From NCBI RefSeq assembly GCF_023516595.1, contig NZ_JAMGBG010000032.1, positions 1-64,000 of the forward strand: 64,000 bases of DNA, in the 5' to 3' direction. Shown here in pieces: positions 26,476 through 34,730 of this stretch. How positions within the stretch are numbered: position 1 is the first letter of the stretch; each line of letters begins with the position of its first letter. Source of the DNA: Streptomyces neyagawaensis. Lineage in GTDB: Bacteria > Actinomycetota > Actinomycetes > Streptomycetales > Streptomycetaceae. The translations under genes and the position numbers were made by a program. The notes below the pieces were generated by a model that saw nothing but the letters and a program-made list of their open reading frames with translations, was not told the DNA's origin and made no database searches.

Positions 26476-26810
26476 CGTTACCCCAAGTACCTGTTCGAGA
26501 CATCGCGAACGCTACTAACGGGTAAACCCGGGGACAAGGGTTCTCACGAGAGCAAAGAATCGTTGGGCCATTAGTAGGGATTCCACAAAGAAACCCAACC
26601 GGCCGCAGCGCGGCCGCACAGAGACCTTGACCACAGTGGAGGGCTAGGGTTTTCGGGTGGAGTCCTGCGTGATGCGGTACGACAAGGGATTTCGCCGGTC
26701 GAGCGAGCCTCGATTCACGCTCCGTGTGGGCAAGGTCACCATTGAGGACGGGTCGAAACGCCGTGTCGGCAGTCCCTAAACTCGGCTTGTTTCAAGGAGA
26801 GGGAGCCATC
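26476..26810. other. accA2 upstream region, no gene
   Basis: A comparatively AT-rich gap. It holds separated inverted arms CTACTAA (26512-26518) and TTAGTAG (26571-26577), and a purine-rich leader ending in a double Shine-Dalgarno (AGGAGAGGGAG) before accA2. This is more control sequence than most genes here have, consistent with regulated expression of the carboxylase. Confidence 0.45.
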
Positions 26811-28586
26811 GTGCGCAAGGTGTTGATCGCCAACCGAGGCGAAATCGCTGTCCGCGTCGCCCGGGCGTGCCGGGACGCCGGGATCGCGAGCGTGGCCGTG
26901 TACGCGGATCCGGACCGGGACGCACTGCATGTGCGTGCCGCGGACGAGGCGTTCGCCCTGGGCGGTGACACCCCCGCCACCAGCTACCTGGACATCTCCA
27001 AGGTGCTCCAGGCCGCCAAGGACTCCGGAGCGGACGCGATCCATCCGGGCTACGGCTTCCTCTCGGAGAACGCGGAGTTCGCCCAGGCGGTGCTGGACGC
27101 GGGCCTGATCTGGATCGGCCCGCCGCCGCAGGCGATCCGCGACCTGGGCGACAAGGTGGCGGCCCGTCACATCGCCCAGCGCGCGGGCGCCCCGCTCGTC
27201 GCGGGCACCCCGGACCCGGTGTCGGGCGCCGACGAGGTCGTGGCGTTCGCCGAGGAGCACGGTCTGCCCATCGCCATCAAGGCGGCGTTCGGCGGCGGTG
27301 GTCGCGGTCTGAAGGTGGCCCGCACCCTCGAAGAGGTCCCCGAGCTGTACGACTCGGCGGTCCGTGAGGCGGTCGCGGCGTTCGGCCGGGGCGAGTGCTT
27401 CGTGGAGCGCTACCTGGACAAGCCGCGGCACGTCGAGACCCAGTGCCTGGCGGACAAGCACGGCAACGTGGTCGTCGTCTCGACCCGTGACTGCTCGCTC
27501 CAGCGCCGCCACCAGAAGCTGGTCGAGGAGGCTCCGGCGCCGTTCCTGTCGCCTGAGCAGAACGCTGAGCTGTACCGCGCGTCGAAGGCCATCCTGAAGG
27601 AGGCCGGCTACGTCGGCGCCGGCACGGTGGAGTTCCTCGTCGGCATGGACGGCACGATCTCCTTCCTGGAGGTCAACACCCGTCTCCAGGTCGAGCACCC
27701 GGTCACCGAAGAGGTCACGGGTATCGACCTGGTCCGCGAGATGTTCCGGATCGCGGACGGCGAGGAGCTGGGGTACGACGACCCGCCGATGCGCGGCCAT
27801 TCGTTCGAGTTCCGCATCAACGGCGAGGACCCGGGCCGCAACTTCCTCCCGGCCCCCGGCACGGTCACCACGTTCACCCCGCCGACCGGTCCCGGTGTCC
27901 GTCTGGACGCGGGCGTGGAGTCCGGCAGTGTCATCGGCCCGGCCTGGGACTCCCTCCTCGCCAAGCTGATCGTCACCGGCGCCACCCGGCAGCAGGCCCT
28001 GCAGCGTGCCGCGCGCGCCCTGGAGGAGTTCCAGGTCGAGGGCATGGCCACGGCCATCCCGTTCCACCGCGTGGTCGTGAAGGACCCGGCGTTCGCTCCC
28101 GAACTCACCGGCTCGACCGACCCGTTCACGGTCCACACCCGCTGGATCGAGACGGAGTTCGTCAACGAGATCAAGCCGTTCGCGGCTCCCGCGGACACCG
28201 CCGAGCCCGAGGACGAGACGGACCGCGAGACGATCGTCGTCGAGGTCGGCGGCAAGCGCCTGGAGGTCTCCCTCCCCGCCGCTCTCGGCATGACCCTGGC
28301 CCGCACCGGCCTGGCCGCGGGCGCCAAGCCCAAGCGCCGCGCGGCGAAGAAGTCGGGCCCGGCGGCGTCGGGCGACACCCTCGCCTCCCCGATGCAGGGC
28401 ACGATCGTGAAGGTCGCCGTCGAGGAGGGCCAGGAGGTCAAGGAGGGCGACCTCATCGTGGTCCTGGAGGCCATGAAGATGGAGCAGCCCCTCAACGCCC
28501 ACCGCTCCGGCACGATCAAGGGCCTGAGCGCGGAGGTCGGCGCCTCCATCACGTCGGGCGCGGCGATCTGCGAGATCAAGGACTGA
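26811..28586 (+). CDS. accA2: Acyl-CoA carboxylase alpha subunit (biotin carboxylase + BCCP)
   Basis: 591 residues from GTG 26811, chosen over an upstream in-frame start because of the AGGAGAGGGAG ribosome-binding site. The biotin carboxylase domain starts RKVLIANRGEIAVRVARA. The ATP-grasp fold shows AFGGGGRGLKVA (glycine loop), FVERYLDKPRHVE, and CSLQRRHQKLVEEAP. The active-site region is FLEVNTRLQVEHPVTEE. An Ala/Lys linker leads to a C-terminal biotin carrier domain with EAMKMEQPL, where Lys556 is biotinylated. It carboxylates biotin for the PccB-epsilon complex, giving malonyl- and methylmalonyl-CoA. A strong hairpin follows the stop. Confidence 0.96.
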   Translation: MRKVLIANRGEIAVRVARACRDAGIASVAVYADPDRDALHVRAADEAFALGGDTPATSYLDISKVLQAAKDSGADAIHPGYGFLSENAEFAQAVLDAGLIWIGPPPQAIRDLGDKVAARHIAQRAGAPLVAGTPDPVSGADEVVAFAEEHGLPIAIKAAFGGGGRGLKVARTLEEVPELYDSAVREAVAAFGRGECFVERYLDKPRHVETQCLADKHGNVVVVSTRDCSLQRRHQKLVEEAPAPFLSPEQNAELYRASKAILKEAGYVGAGTVEFLVGMDGTISFLEVNTRLQVEHPVTEEVTGIDLVREMFRIADGEELGYDDPPMRGHSFEFRINGEDPGRNFLPAPGTVTTFTPPTGPGVRLDAGVESGSVIGPAWDSLLAKLIVTGATRQQALQRAARALEEFQVEGMATAIPFHRVVVKDPAFAPELTGSTDPFTVHTRWIETEFVNEIKPFAAPADTAEPEDETDRETIVVEVGGKRLEVSLPAALGMTLARTGLAAGAKPKRRAAKKSGPAASGDTLASPMQGTIVKVAVEEGQEVKEGDLIVVLEAMKMEQPLNAHRSGTIKGLSAEVGASITSGAAICEIKD

Positions 28587-28597
28587 GCACCGGTACG

Positions 28598-28642
28598 ACG
28601 AGACGACCCCCGCGCCCGTCAGGGCCGCGGGGGTCGTCTCGT
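28598..28642 (+). terminator. accA2 terminator hairpin
   Basis: ACGAGACGACCCCCGCG pairs perfectly with CGCGGGGGTCGTCTCGT, a 17-bp stem beginning 12 bp after the stop. Confidence 0.88.
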
Positions 28643-28731
28643 CCCCACGACAACTCGCCCGGCCGCCCGAGCTCTTAGGCTGTGGAGACCCCAACGAGGA
28701 GACCCCAGCGAGGAGAGCAGGTGAGGCCACG

Positions 28732-29370
28732 GTGAGCACCACCCCGGCCGGGCCCCCGGCAGCAGCGCGGCCGCCTACGGCCCGGCCCTCCACGGGCGCC
28801 CGCCCCATGCGGGCCGACGCCCGCCGCAACCACGAGCGCCTCCTCACGGCGGCCCGCCTCGCCTTCGCGGCCCATGGCACGACCGCCTCGCTGGAGGACA
28901 TCGCCCGCCGCGCGGATGTCGGGATCGGCACGCTCTACCGCCACTTCCCGAACCGCCAGGCCCTCCTCGGCGCGGTCTTCGAGGACGCGGTGCAGGAGCT
29001 GCTGGCCCGGGCCCGGGAGCAGCTCGACGCGCCCCAGCCGTGCACCGCGCTGGTCACCTGGCTGCGCGACATCATCACTCGTGCGAGTGAATACCGGGGT
29101 CTGGCGAAGGCCCTCATGACGGTGTCGTACGCCGACTCCCGCGTCGAGGAGGACGCCTCCGACCTGGCCCGGTGCTGCGCCCCGATCCGCGAGGCGGGCA
29201 CCGCCCTCCTGACACGGGCGCAGCGGGCTCACGCCGTACGGGACGACGTGTCGATCGGCGATCTCCTCCAGCTCACCCACGCGATCGCACTGGCGGCCGA
29301 GGAAACCCCGGACGACCCGGAACTGGCCGACCGCCTACTGACCCTGACGCTGCGCGGCCTGAGGCCGTAG
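28732..29370 (+). CDS. TetR-family transcriptional regulator
   Basis: 212 residues from GTG 28732 with AGGTGAGG upstream. A Pro/Ala-rich N-terminal extension of about 26 residues precedes the TetR helix-turn-helix (RNHERLLTAARLAFAAHG, TASLEDIARRADVGIGTLYRHFPNRQALL). The remainder is an all-helical ligand domain. The GIGTLYRHFPNR motif is typical of the SBP/YxaF-like group. It lies downstream of accA2 in the same direction but after a strong terminator, so it has its own promoter (TAGGCT near 28678). Target and ligand are unknown. It could act on the carboxylase or on the GTTAAC palindrome near 18.9 kb, but nothing in the sequence proves either. Confidence 0.92.
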   Translation: MSTTPAGPPAAARPPTARPSTGARPMRADARRNHERLLTAARLAFAAHGTTASLEDIARRADVGIGTLYRHFPNRQALLGAVFEDAVQELLARAREQLDAPQPCTALVTWLRDIITRASEYRGLAKALMTVSYADSRVEEDASDLARCCAPIREAGTALLTRAQRAHAVRDDVSIGDLLQLTHAIALAAEETPDDPELADRLLTLTLRGLRP

Positions 29371-29631
29371 CGAACGGGCGGGCCGAAGCGGTGGCGACCG
29401 GCGGGCCGGAGCCCTGGCGAATGGGCGGCCCCAGGCCGCAGTGACGCGGCGCCCCGGAACCGCGTGGCGAACGGGCACCCGAAGCCCGTTGTGAACCGGC
29501 GGACCGGAACCGCGGCGAACGGGCGGTCCCGAGCGGTGGTGAAGTGGCTGCCCGTGGCCGTTTTGAACCGGGGCTGACGGTGGCGGTGCTCGCGTCCGCG
29601 GGGCTCGCGCGGGGCGTTGCCGCTGTCGCGT
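29371..29631. repeat. Degenerate repeat region between TetR and DeoR genes
   Basis: GCGAACGGGCGG-like landmarks recur near 29370, 29417, 29467 and 29514, a period of about 47-50 bp, in the gap between convergent genes. No gene or clear terminator is seen. Confidence 0.6.
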
Positions 29632-30636
29632 TCATCGGCGGCGCAGGTCCGCCACGCGGGCCGCTCGCTCCCGCTCGCGCTCACCGGTCGGCGGCTGCTC
29701 CCCCAGCACCGTGGCGGTGCGCAACTGGGGCCCGGTGCCGTGGACCTGGTTCCGGCGAGGGCCCGGGAGCGGCATGTCCCGGCGGGACTGGCGTGCCGGT
29801 ACCGGATCGCCGCCCGTGCCGCCGCCCGACGCCCCGGCCACGGAGATCTGCACGCCCTGATCGGCCAGGGCCTGCAACTCGGTGACGGCACGGTCGTCGT
29901 GGCCCGGCGGATCGTCGGTGACCAGTCGGGTGATCACATCGGTGGGCACCGTCTGGAACATCGTGTCGGTGCCCAGTTTGGTGTGGTCGGCGAGGACGAC
30001 GACCTCGGCGGCGGCCTGGACCAGCGCGCGGTCGACGGACGCCGACAGCATGTTGGACGTGGACAGGCCGCGCTCGGCGGTCAGTCCGCTCCCGGAGAGG
30101 AATGCCTTGGAGACACGCAGCCCCTGGAGGGACTGCTCGGCGCCGGAGCCGACCAGGGCGTAGTTGGAACCGCGCAGCGTGCCGCCGGTCATCACGACTT
30201 CCACACGGTTGGCGTGGGCCAACGCCTGAGCCACCAACAGGGAGTTGGTGACGACGGTCAGCCCGGGGACCCGCGCGAGCCGGCGTGCCAGCTCCTGCGT
30301 GGTGGTCCCCGCCCCGACCACGATGGCCTCGCCCTCTTCGACGAGGCTCGCGGCGAGGTCGGCGATGGCCGTCTTCTCGGCGGTCGCGAGATGAGACTTC
30401 TGCGGAAAGCCGGACTCCCGCGTGAACCCGCCCGGCAATACCGCACCGCCGTGCCGGCGGTCGAGGAGTCCTTCTGCCTCCAGAGCGCGCACGTCCCGCC
30501 GTACGGTCACTTCGGAGGTCTGGACGACGCGGGCGAGCTCACGGAGCGACACGGCTCCATTGGCCCGCACCATTTCGAGGATCAATTGGCGACGTTCTGC
30601 AGCGAACACGAAACTGACAGTAACGCCAACGACCAT
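29632..30636 (-). CDS. DeoR-family transcriptional regulator
   Basis: 334 residues from ATG 30636. The DeoR winged helix is at about 12-66 (AERRQLILEMVRANGAVSLRELARVVQTSEVTVRRDVRALEAEGLLDRRHGGAV). Then comes the DeoR sensor domain, which has a sugar-phosphate-isomerase fold with GAGTTTQELARRL and TVVTNSLLVA blocks. After residue about 260 there is a long Pro/Arg/Gly-rich disordered tail, which is unusual. Members typically sense phosphorylated sugars or nucleoside-derived ligands. It is the only DeoR-type regulator among the nucleoside genes here, hence a candidate for the CTACGCGCGTAG sites, although no such palindrome precedes its own gene. Upstream, near-direct copies CAGCAGTTTGCG and CAGAAGTTGTTCG (30644-30680) might be its own operator. 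Confidence 0.9.
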   Translation of the reverse strand: MVVGVTVSFVFAAERRQLILEMVRANGAVSLRELARVVQTSEVTVRRDVRALEAEGLLDRRHGGAVLPGGFTRESGFPQKSHLATAEKTAIADLAASLVEEGEAIVVGAGTTTQELARRLARVPGLTVVTNSLLVAQALAHANRVEVVMTGGTLRGSNYALVGSGAEQSLQGLRVSKAFLSGSGLTAERGLSTSNMLSASVDRALVQAAAEVVVLADHTKLGTDTMFQTVPTDVITRLVTDDPPGHDDRAVTELQALADQGVQISVAGASGGGTGGDPVPARQSRRDMPLPGPRRNQVHGTGPQLRTATVLGEQPPTGERERERAARVADLRRR

Positions 30637-30723
30637 CTGCTTTCAGCAGTTTGCGCCGAATAACAGAAGTTGTTCGCACCCTGGGGCGAGGAGTGATATA
30701 GGGGCTATCCGGGACGTAAACGC

Positions 30724-30758
30724 GGCGGGCCCGGACCGCCGACCGGCCCGGACCCGCC
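30724..30758 (-). terminator. Hairpin downstream of the flavoprotein gene
   Basis: GGCGGGCCCGG and CCGGACCCGCC form an 11-bp stem with one mismatch, 22 bp after the stop of the minus-strand flavoprotein gene. Confidence 0.5.
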
Positions 30759-30780
30759 CTCGTACCGCCGTATGAGCTCG

Positions 30781-32220
30781 TCAGACGCCGCCGCCCGCCT
30801 TGCGGGTGTGGAGCTGGCGGGCGACCTCGGCGATCGAGCCCGACAGGGACGGGTACACGGTGAACGCGTTCGCGATCTGTTCCACGGTCAGGTTGTTGTC
30901 GACCGCGATCGAGATGGGGTGAATCAGTTCCGAGGCGCGCGGGGAGACCACGACGCCGCCGACGACGATGCCGGTGCCCGGCCGGCAGAAGATCTTGACG
31001 AAGCCGTCGCGGATGCCCTGCATCTTCGCGCGCGGGTTGCGCAGCAGCGGGAGCTTCACTCCGACGGCGTCGATGATCCCGGCGTCGAGGTCGGCCTGGG
31101 TGTAGCCGACGGTGGCGATCTCGGGGTCGGTGAAGACGTTGGACGACACGGTCTTCAGGTTCAGCGGGGCCACCGCGTCGCCGAGGAAGTGGTACATGGC
31201 GATACGGCCCTGCATGGCGGCCACGGAGGCGAGGGCGAACACGCCGGTGACGTCACCGGCGGCGTACACGCCGGGGGCCGAGGTCCGCGAGACCTTGTCG
31301 GTCCAGATGTGCCCGGATTCCTTGAGCTTGACCCCGGCCTCCTCCAGGCCCATGCCGGCGCTGTTGGGGATGGCGCCGACGGCCATCAGGCAGTGGGTGC
31401 CGCTGATGACGCGCCCGTCGGCGAGGGTCACCTCGACGCGGTCGCCGACCCGCTTGGCGGACTCGGCCCGGGAGCGCGCCATGACGTTCATGCCGCGCCG
31501 CCGGAACACGTCCTCCAGGACGGCGGCGGCGTCGGGGTCCTCGCCCGGCAGCACGCGGTCGCGGCTGGACACGAGCGTGACCCGCGAGCCGAGCGCCTGG
31601 TAGGCACCGGCGAACTCGGCGCCCGTCACACCGGACCCGACCACGATCAGCTCTTCGGGCAGCTCGTCGAGGTCGTACACCTGCGTCCAGTTGAGGATCC
31701 GCTCCCCGTCGGGCTGCGCGTCGGGCAGCTCACGCGGATGGCCGCCGGTGGCGATGAGCACGGCGTCGGCGATCAGCGTCTCCTCGGACCCGTCCGCCGC
31801 CCTGACGACGACCTTGCGCGACCCGTCGAGGTCCTGCTGCCCCTCCAGCCGCCCGCGCCCGCGCATGACCCGCGCGCCGGCGCGTGTCACGGAGGCGGTG
31901 ATGTCATGCGACTGCGCCAGCGCGAGCCGTTTCACACGCCGGTTGACCTTGCCGAGGTCCACCCCGACGACACGCGCGGGCGTGTCGATGTACGGGGTGT
32001 CGTCGGCGACGATGATGCCCAGCTCCTCGTACGACGAGTCGAAGGTGGTCATCACCTCGGCGGTCGCGATGAGCGTCTTCGACGGCACGCAGTCGGTGAG
32101 CACCGACGCCCCGCCCAGACCGTCGCAGTCCACGACGGTCACCTCCGCACCGAGCTGCGCGGCCACCAGCGCCGCCTCATAGCCGCCGGGTCCGCCACCG
32201 ATGATCACGATCCGAGTCAC
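30781..32220 (-). CDS. lpdA: NAD(P)H-quinone dehydrogenase (LpdA-type flavoprotein)
   Basis: 479 residues from GTG 32220 (ATG 32229 is possible). The FAD motif is IVIIGGGPGGYEAA and the NAD motif VVGSGVTGAEFAGAY. The second FAD contact is PGVYAAGDVTG, and a dimerisation domain follows. In the place of the redox disulfide of dihydrolipoamide dehydrogenase (GGTCxxxxC) it has GLGGASVLTDCVPSK, so the first cysteine is replaced by serine and only one remains. The usual C-terminal HPT/HExxP motif is not in canonical form either. This matches the LpdA group (Mycobacterium tuberculosis Rv3303c), which reduces quinones rather than lipoamide. Role: cytosolic redox balance. Confidence 0.92.
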   Translation of the reverse strand: MTRIVIIGGGPGGYEAALVAAQLGAEVTVVDCDGLGGASVLTDCVPSKTLIATAEVMTTFDSSYEELGIIVADDTPYIDTPARVVGVDLGKVNRRVKRLALAQSHDITASVTRAGARVMRGRGRLEGQQDLDGSRKVVVRAADGSEETLIADAVLIATGGHPRELPDAQPDGERILNWTQVYDLDELPEELIVVGSGVTGAEFAGAYQALGSRVTLVSSRDRVLPGEDPDAAAVLEDVFRRRGMNVMARSRAESAKRVGDRVEVTLADGRVISGTHCLMAVGAIPNSAGMGLEEAGVKLKESGHIWTDKVSRTSAPGVYAAGDVTGVFALASVAAMQGRIAMYHFLGDAVAPLNLKTVSSNVFTDPEIATVGYTQADLDAGIIDAVGVKLPLLRNPRAKMQGIRDGFVKIFCRPGTGIVVGGVVVSPRASELIHPISIAVDNNLTVEQIANAFTVYPSLSGSIAEVARQLHTRKAGGGV

Positions 32221-32651
32221 GTACCCCATTGTCCCGCACGATCCCGAATACAGCGGAGCCGGGGTCCACCGCCCACGGCAACGGCGGGCGGAGTGGGTTT
32301 CGGGACTGCTGGAACAGCGGGGAGGAAGGGGCCGAGGGGGACGGGGGCCGAGCACTTGCCGTGACGGGGACGAGAGGAAGGAGGGAGGGAGAGAAGGGGC
32401 CGAGAGGAGGAGGGACAGAGGGCGGGGGGAAGGAGCCGAGAGGGGCAGGGCCCGAGGGGGAGGTGACAGAGGAGGACGGAGGAAGAGGCCAAGGGGGAGG
32501 CGGCAGAGGAAGGCGGGGGGAAGAGTCCGAGGGGGAGCGGGCGAGCGACTGGGGTCGGCGCGGGGGCGCTCGTGCACCAAGGGGTGCGGCCACGGAGGGC
32601 TCATGCACCGGGCAGAGGGGTCACGGAAGGGGCGTGCGGGCAGCGACGGGA

Positions 32652-32737
32652 CGAACCGGCCCGGAGGGCCGTTCAGGGGCGCGGGGAACTGCGCGACCAG
32701 CCACGACGGACCCGCACCCCGCCGACGCACCCCCTCC
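32652..32737. repeat. 86-bp direct repeat, copy A (contains dispersed repeat)
   Basis: Identical over 86 bp to 32834-32919, and starts CGAACCGGCCCGGAGGGCCG. The dispersed element (CAGGGGCGCGGGGAACTG) occupies 32674-32694 in minus orientation. Confidence 0.92.
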
Positions 32738-32833
32738 GCCCCACTGGACGGCTCGGGGAGACGGGGCGGCGGAGGGGCGCTCCGCGACCAGCAACAGGCC
32801 GCAGCGAACACACAGGCGCACACCGAGGCACGC

Positions 32834-32919
32834 CGAACCGGCCCGGAGGGCCGTTCAGGGGCGCGGGGAACTGCGCGACCAGCCACGACGGACCCGCACC
32901 CCGCCGACGCACCCCCTCC
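32834..32919. repeat. 86-bp direct repeat, copy B (contains dispersed repeat)
   Basis: A perfect copy of 32652-32737, offset by 182 bp. Its dispersed-element core is at 32856-32876. Confidence 0.92.
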
Positions 32920-32970
32920 CCCACCCCCTCACGCCCCACCCACCCCAGCGGAGCGCTTACGCTCTCCCCC

Positions 32971-33408
32971 ATGTCGCTCTACGCCGCCTACGCCGGCAAC
33001 CTCGACGCCCGCCTGATGTCCCGCCGCGCCCCCCACTCCCCGCTGCGCGCCACCGGCTGGCTGAACGACTGGCGCCTCACCTTCGGCGGCGAACACATGG
33101 GCTGGGAGGGCGCCCTCGCGACGGTCGTCGAGGCCCCCCGCTCCCAGGTCTTCGTGGCGCTGTACGACATCGCCCCGATGGATGAGGAGGCGATGGACCG
33201 CTGGGTGGGCGTCGGCCTCGACATATACCGCCGGATGCGCGTCCGGGTGCACACCCTGGAGGGTGAGGAACCGGCCTGGGTCTACGTCCTCAACGGCTAC
33301 GAGGGCGGCCTGCCCTCCGCCCGCTACCTCGGCGAGATCGCCGACGCCGCGGAGTCCGCCGGAGCACCCCACGACTACGTGATGGAACTCCGCAAACGCC
33401 CGTGCTGA
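32971..33408 (+). CDS. Gamma-glutamylcyclotransferase-like protein
   Basis: 145 residues from ATG 32971. The start MSLYAAYAGNLDARLM resembles the phosphate/substrate loop YGxNL of gamma-glutamylcyclotransferases, with 'YAGNL' here. A later ALYDIAPMDEEAMDRW matches the conserved catalytic-acid region (D/E-x-x-E). The fold family makes 5-oxoproline from gamma-glutamyl peptides, but many bacterial members are uncharacterised. TACGCT lies 7 nt upstream and no Shine-Dalgarno is seen, which fits a leaderless transcript. It precedes the nucleoside phosphorylase gene by about 200 bp but is likely independent. Confidence 0.82.
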   Translation: MSLYAAYAGNLDARLMSRRAPHSPLRATGWLNDWRLTFGGEHMGWEGALATVVEAPRSQVFVALYDIAPMDEEAMDRWVGVGLDIYRRMRVRVHTLEGEEPAWVYVLNGYEGGLPSARYLGEIADAAESAGAPHDYVMELRKRPC

Positions 33409-33576
33409 GGACCGGCGACCCGTCCGGGGCGGCACCCCGCCCGACCCCTCCTCACCCCCGCTTCACCCTCGCATCGTCTCCCACTCAGGCCCCGTCCATC
33501 ACTCCTCCTCCCCCACCCGGAACCCCCATTGGCGGGAAACGACAAGACAACGATCCCAATCCCGTGAGCTTGTCAT

Positions 33577-33588
33577 CTACGCGCGTAG
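33577..33588. promoter_or_regulatory. CTACGCGCGTAG operator, phosphorylase gene
   Basis: A perfect 12-bp palindrome centred 30 bp before the GTG start and overlapping the expected -35 region. The same sequence precedes deoC, add and the importer operon. Confidence 0.75.
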
Positions 33589-33600
33589 GCCCAGACCGGA

Positions 33601-33606
33601 TACTCT
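33601..33606 (+). promoter_or_regulatory. -10 element for leaderless phosphorylase transcript
   Basis: TACTCT is followed by 6 nt (CGTCGC) and the GTG at 33613. Confidence 0.6.
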
Positions 33607-33612
33607 CGTCGC

Positions 33613-34437
33613 GTGAACGCTTCTCTTCTTCCGGACGACATCCAGGACGACCCCTACGCCGCCGCCGACGCCGCCGCCGCGCGCCTGCGGGAGCTCACGG
33701 GCGCCGAGACCCACGACGTCGCCCTCGTGATGGGCTCCGGCTGGGCCCCGGCCGTGGACGCGCTCGGCGCCCCCGAGGCCGAGTTCCAGGTCACCGAACT
33801 GCCCGGCTTCCCGCCCCCGGCGGTGGAGGGCCACGGCGGCAAGATCCGCTCGTACAGGATCGGTGACAAGCGCGCGCTCGTGTTCCTGGGCCGCACCCAC
33901 TACTACGAGGGCCGCGGTGTCGCCGCCGTCGCGCACGGCGTCCGTACGGCCGTCTCCGCCGGCGTCAAGACGATCGTCCTGACCAACGGCTGCGGCGGCC
34001 TCCGCGAGGGCATGCGCCCCGGCCAGCCGGTCCTGATCAGCGACCACCTGAACCTGACGGCGACGTCACCGATCGTCGGCGCGAACTTCGTCGACCTGAC
34101 GGACCTGTACTCGCCGCGTCTGCGCGCCCTGTGCAAGGAGATCGACCCCACCCTGGAGGAGGGCGTCTACGCGCAGTTCACGGGCCCGCACTACGAGACC
34201 CCGGCGGAGATCCGCATGGCCCGCGTCATCGGCGCGGACCTGGTCGGCATGTCGACGGTCCTGGAGGCCATCGCCGCGCGTGAGGCGGGCGCGGAGGTGC
34301 TGGGCATCTCCCTGGTCACGAACCTCGCCGCCGGCATGACCGGAGAGCCCCTCAACCACGAGGAGGTCCTGCAGGCGGGCCGCGACTCGGCGACCCGCAT
34401 GGGCGAACTGCTGACGCAGGTGCTGGACCGTCTGTAG
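33613..34437 (+). CDS. punA: Purine-nucleoside phosphorylase
   Basis: 274 residues from GTG 33613. It is a trimeric-type phosphorylase. Phosphate-binding residues are in VMGSGWAPAV, EGHGGKIRSYRI and GRTHYYEGRG. The purine-binding segment is FTGPHYETPAEIRM, and the late VTNLAAGMTGEPLNHEEV block closes the active site. It splits (deoxy)inosine and guanosine with phosphate into base and (deoxy)ribose-1-phosphate. It accepts inosine made by the adenosine deaminase encoded at 50 kb. The phosphosugar mutase gene follows 293 bp downstream. The operator palindrome and leaderless promoter resemble those of deoC and add. Confidence 0.95.
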   Translation: MNASLLPDDIQDDPYAAADAAAARLRELTGAETHDVALVMGSGWAPAVDALGAPEAEFQVTELPGFPPPAVEGHGGKIRSYRIGDKRALVFLGRTHYYEGRGVAAVAHGVRTAVSAGVKTIVLTNGCGGLREGMRPGQPVLISDHLNLTATSPIVGANFVDLTDLYSPRLRALCKEIDPTLEEGVYAQFTGPHYETPAEIRMARVIGADLVGMSTVLEAIAAREAGAEVLGISLVTNLAAGMTGEPLNHEEVLQAGRDSATRMGELLTQVLDRL

Positions 34438-34495
34438 CCGGAGTGGAACGGGGGACTCGGGTACGTCGCCGGGTGCGGGTGGTATGTGGTTGCTC

Positions 34496-34516
34496 GCGCA
34501 GTTCCCCGCGCCCCTG
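34496..34516 (+). repeat. Dispersed intergenic repeat, copy 5
   Basis: GCGCAGTTCCCCGCGCCCCTG core between the phosphorylase and mutase genes. A degenerate inverted partner (CAGGGGCGTGGGG, about 34579-34591) and an internal AAAAGC...GCTTTT stem make the whole stretch a potential large hairpin. Confidence 0.8.
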
Positions 34517-34730
34517 AAAAGCGACCGGGGCTACGCCCCGTGCTTTTCATGAAGGGCGGGCCGCAGGCCCGTTCCCTTCAGGGGCGTGGGGCGGTGACAC
34601 ATGCGGCTCCGCCGCGTGGACGCGAACAACCCCCACCCACCCGCACCCGCCAACGAACCCCCGGCCCCCAGCTATGAGGCGCCCGGCCCCGAACCCCGAC
34701 GCCGACGAACAAGAGAGGTTGGACCCCGAC

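Larger units (their letters stand above)
32221..32970. other. 750-bp intergenic region: purine tract and repeats, no gene
   Basis: From about 32320 to 32560 the plus strand is almost wholly purine, with recurrent GGGGCCGAG and GGAGG motifs. From 32652 it holds an 86-bp direct duplication. I find no gene: the open frames here are Arg/Gly/Glu-rich and simply reflect the purine bias. Confidence 0.7.

Noticed and set aside
30772..32364. A 530-codon plus-strand frame opposite the flavoprotein gene
   Set aside because: Antisense to a complete FAD/NAD protein; composition is His/Asp/Gly-rich without domain features.
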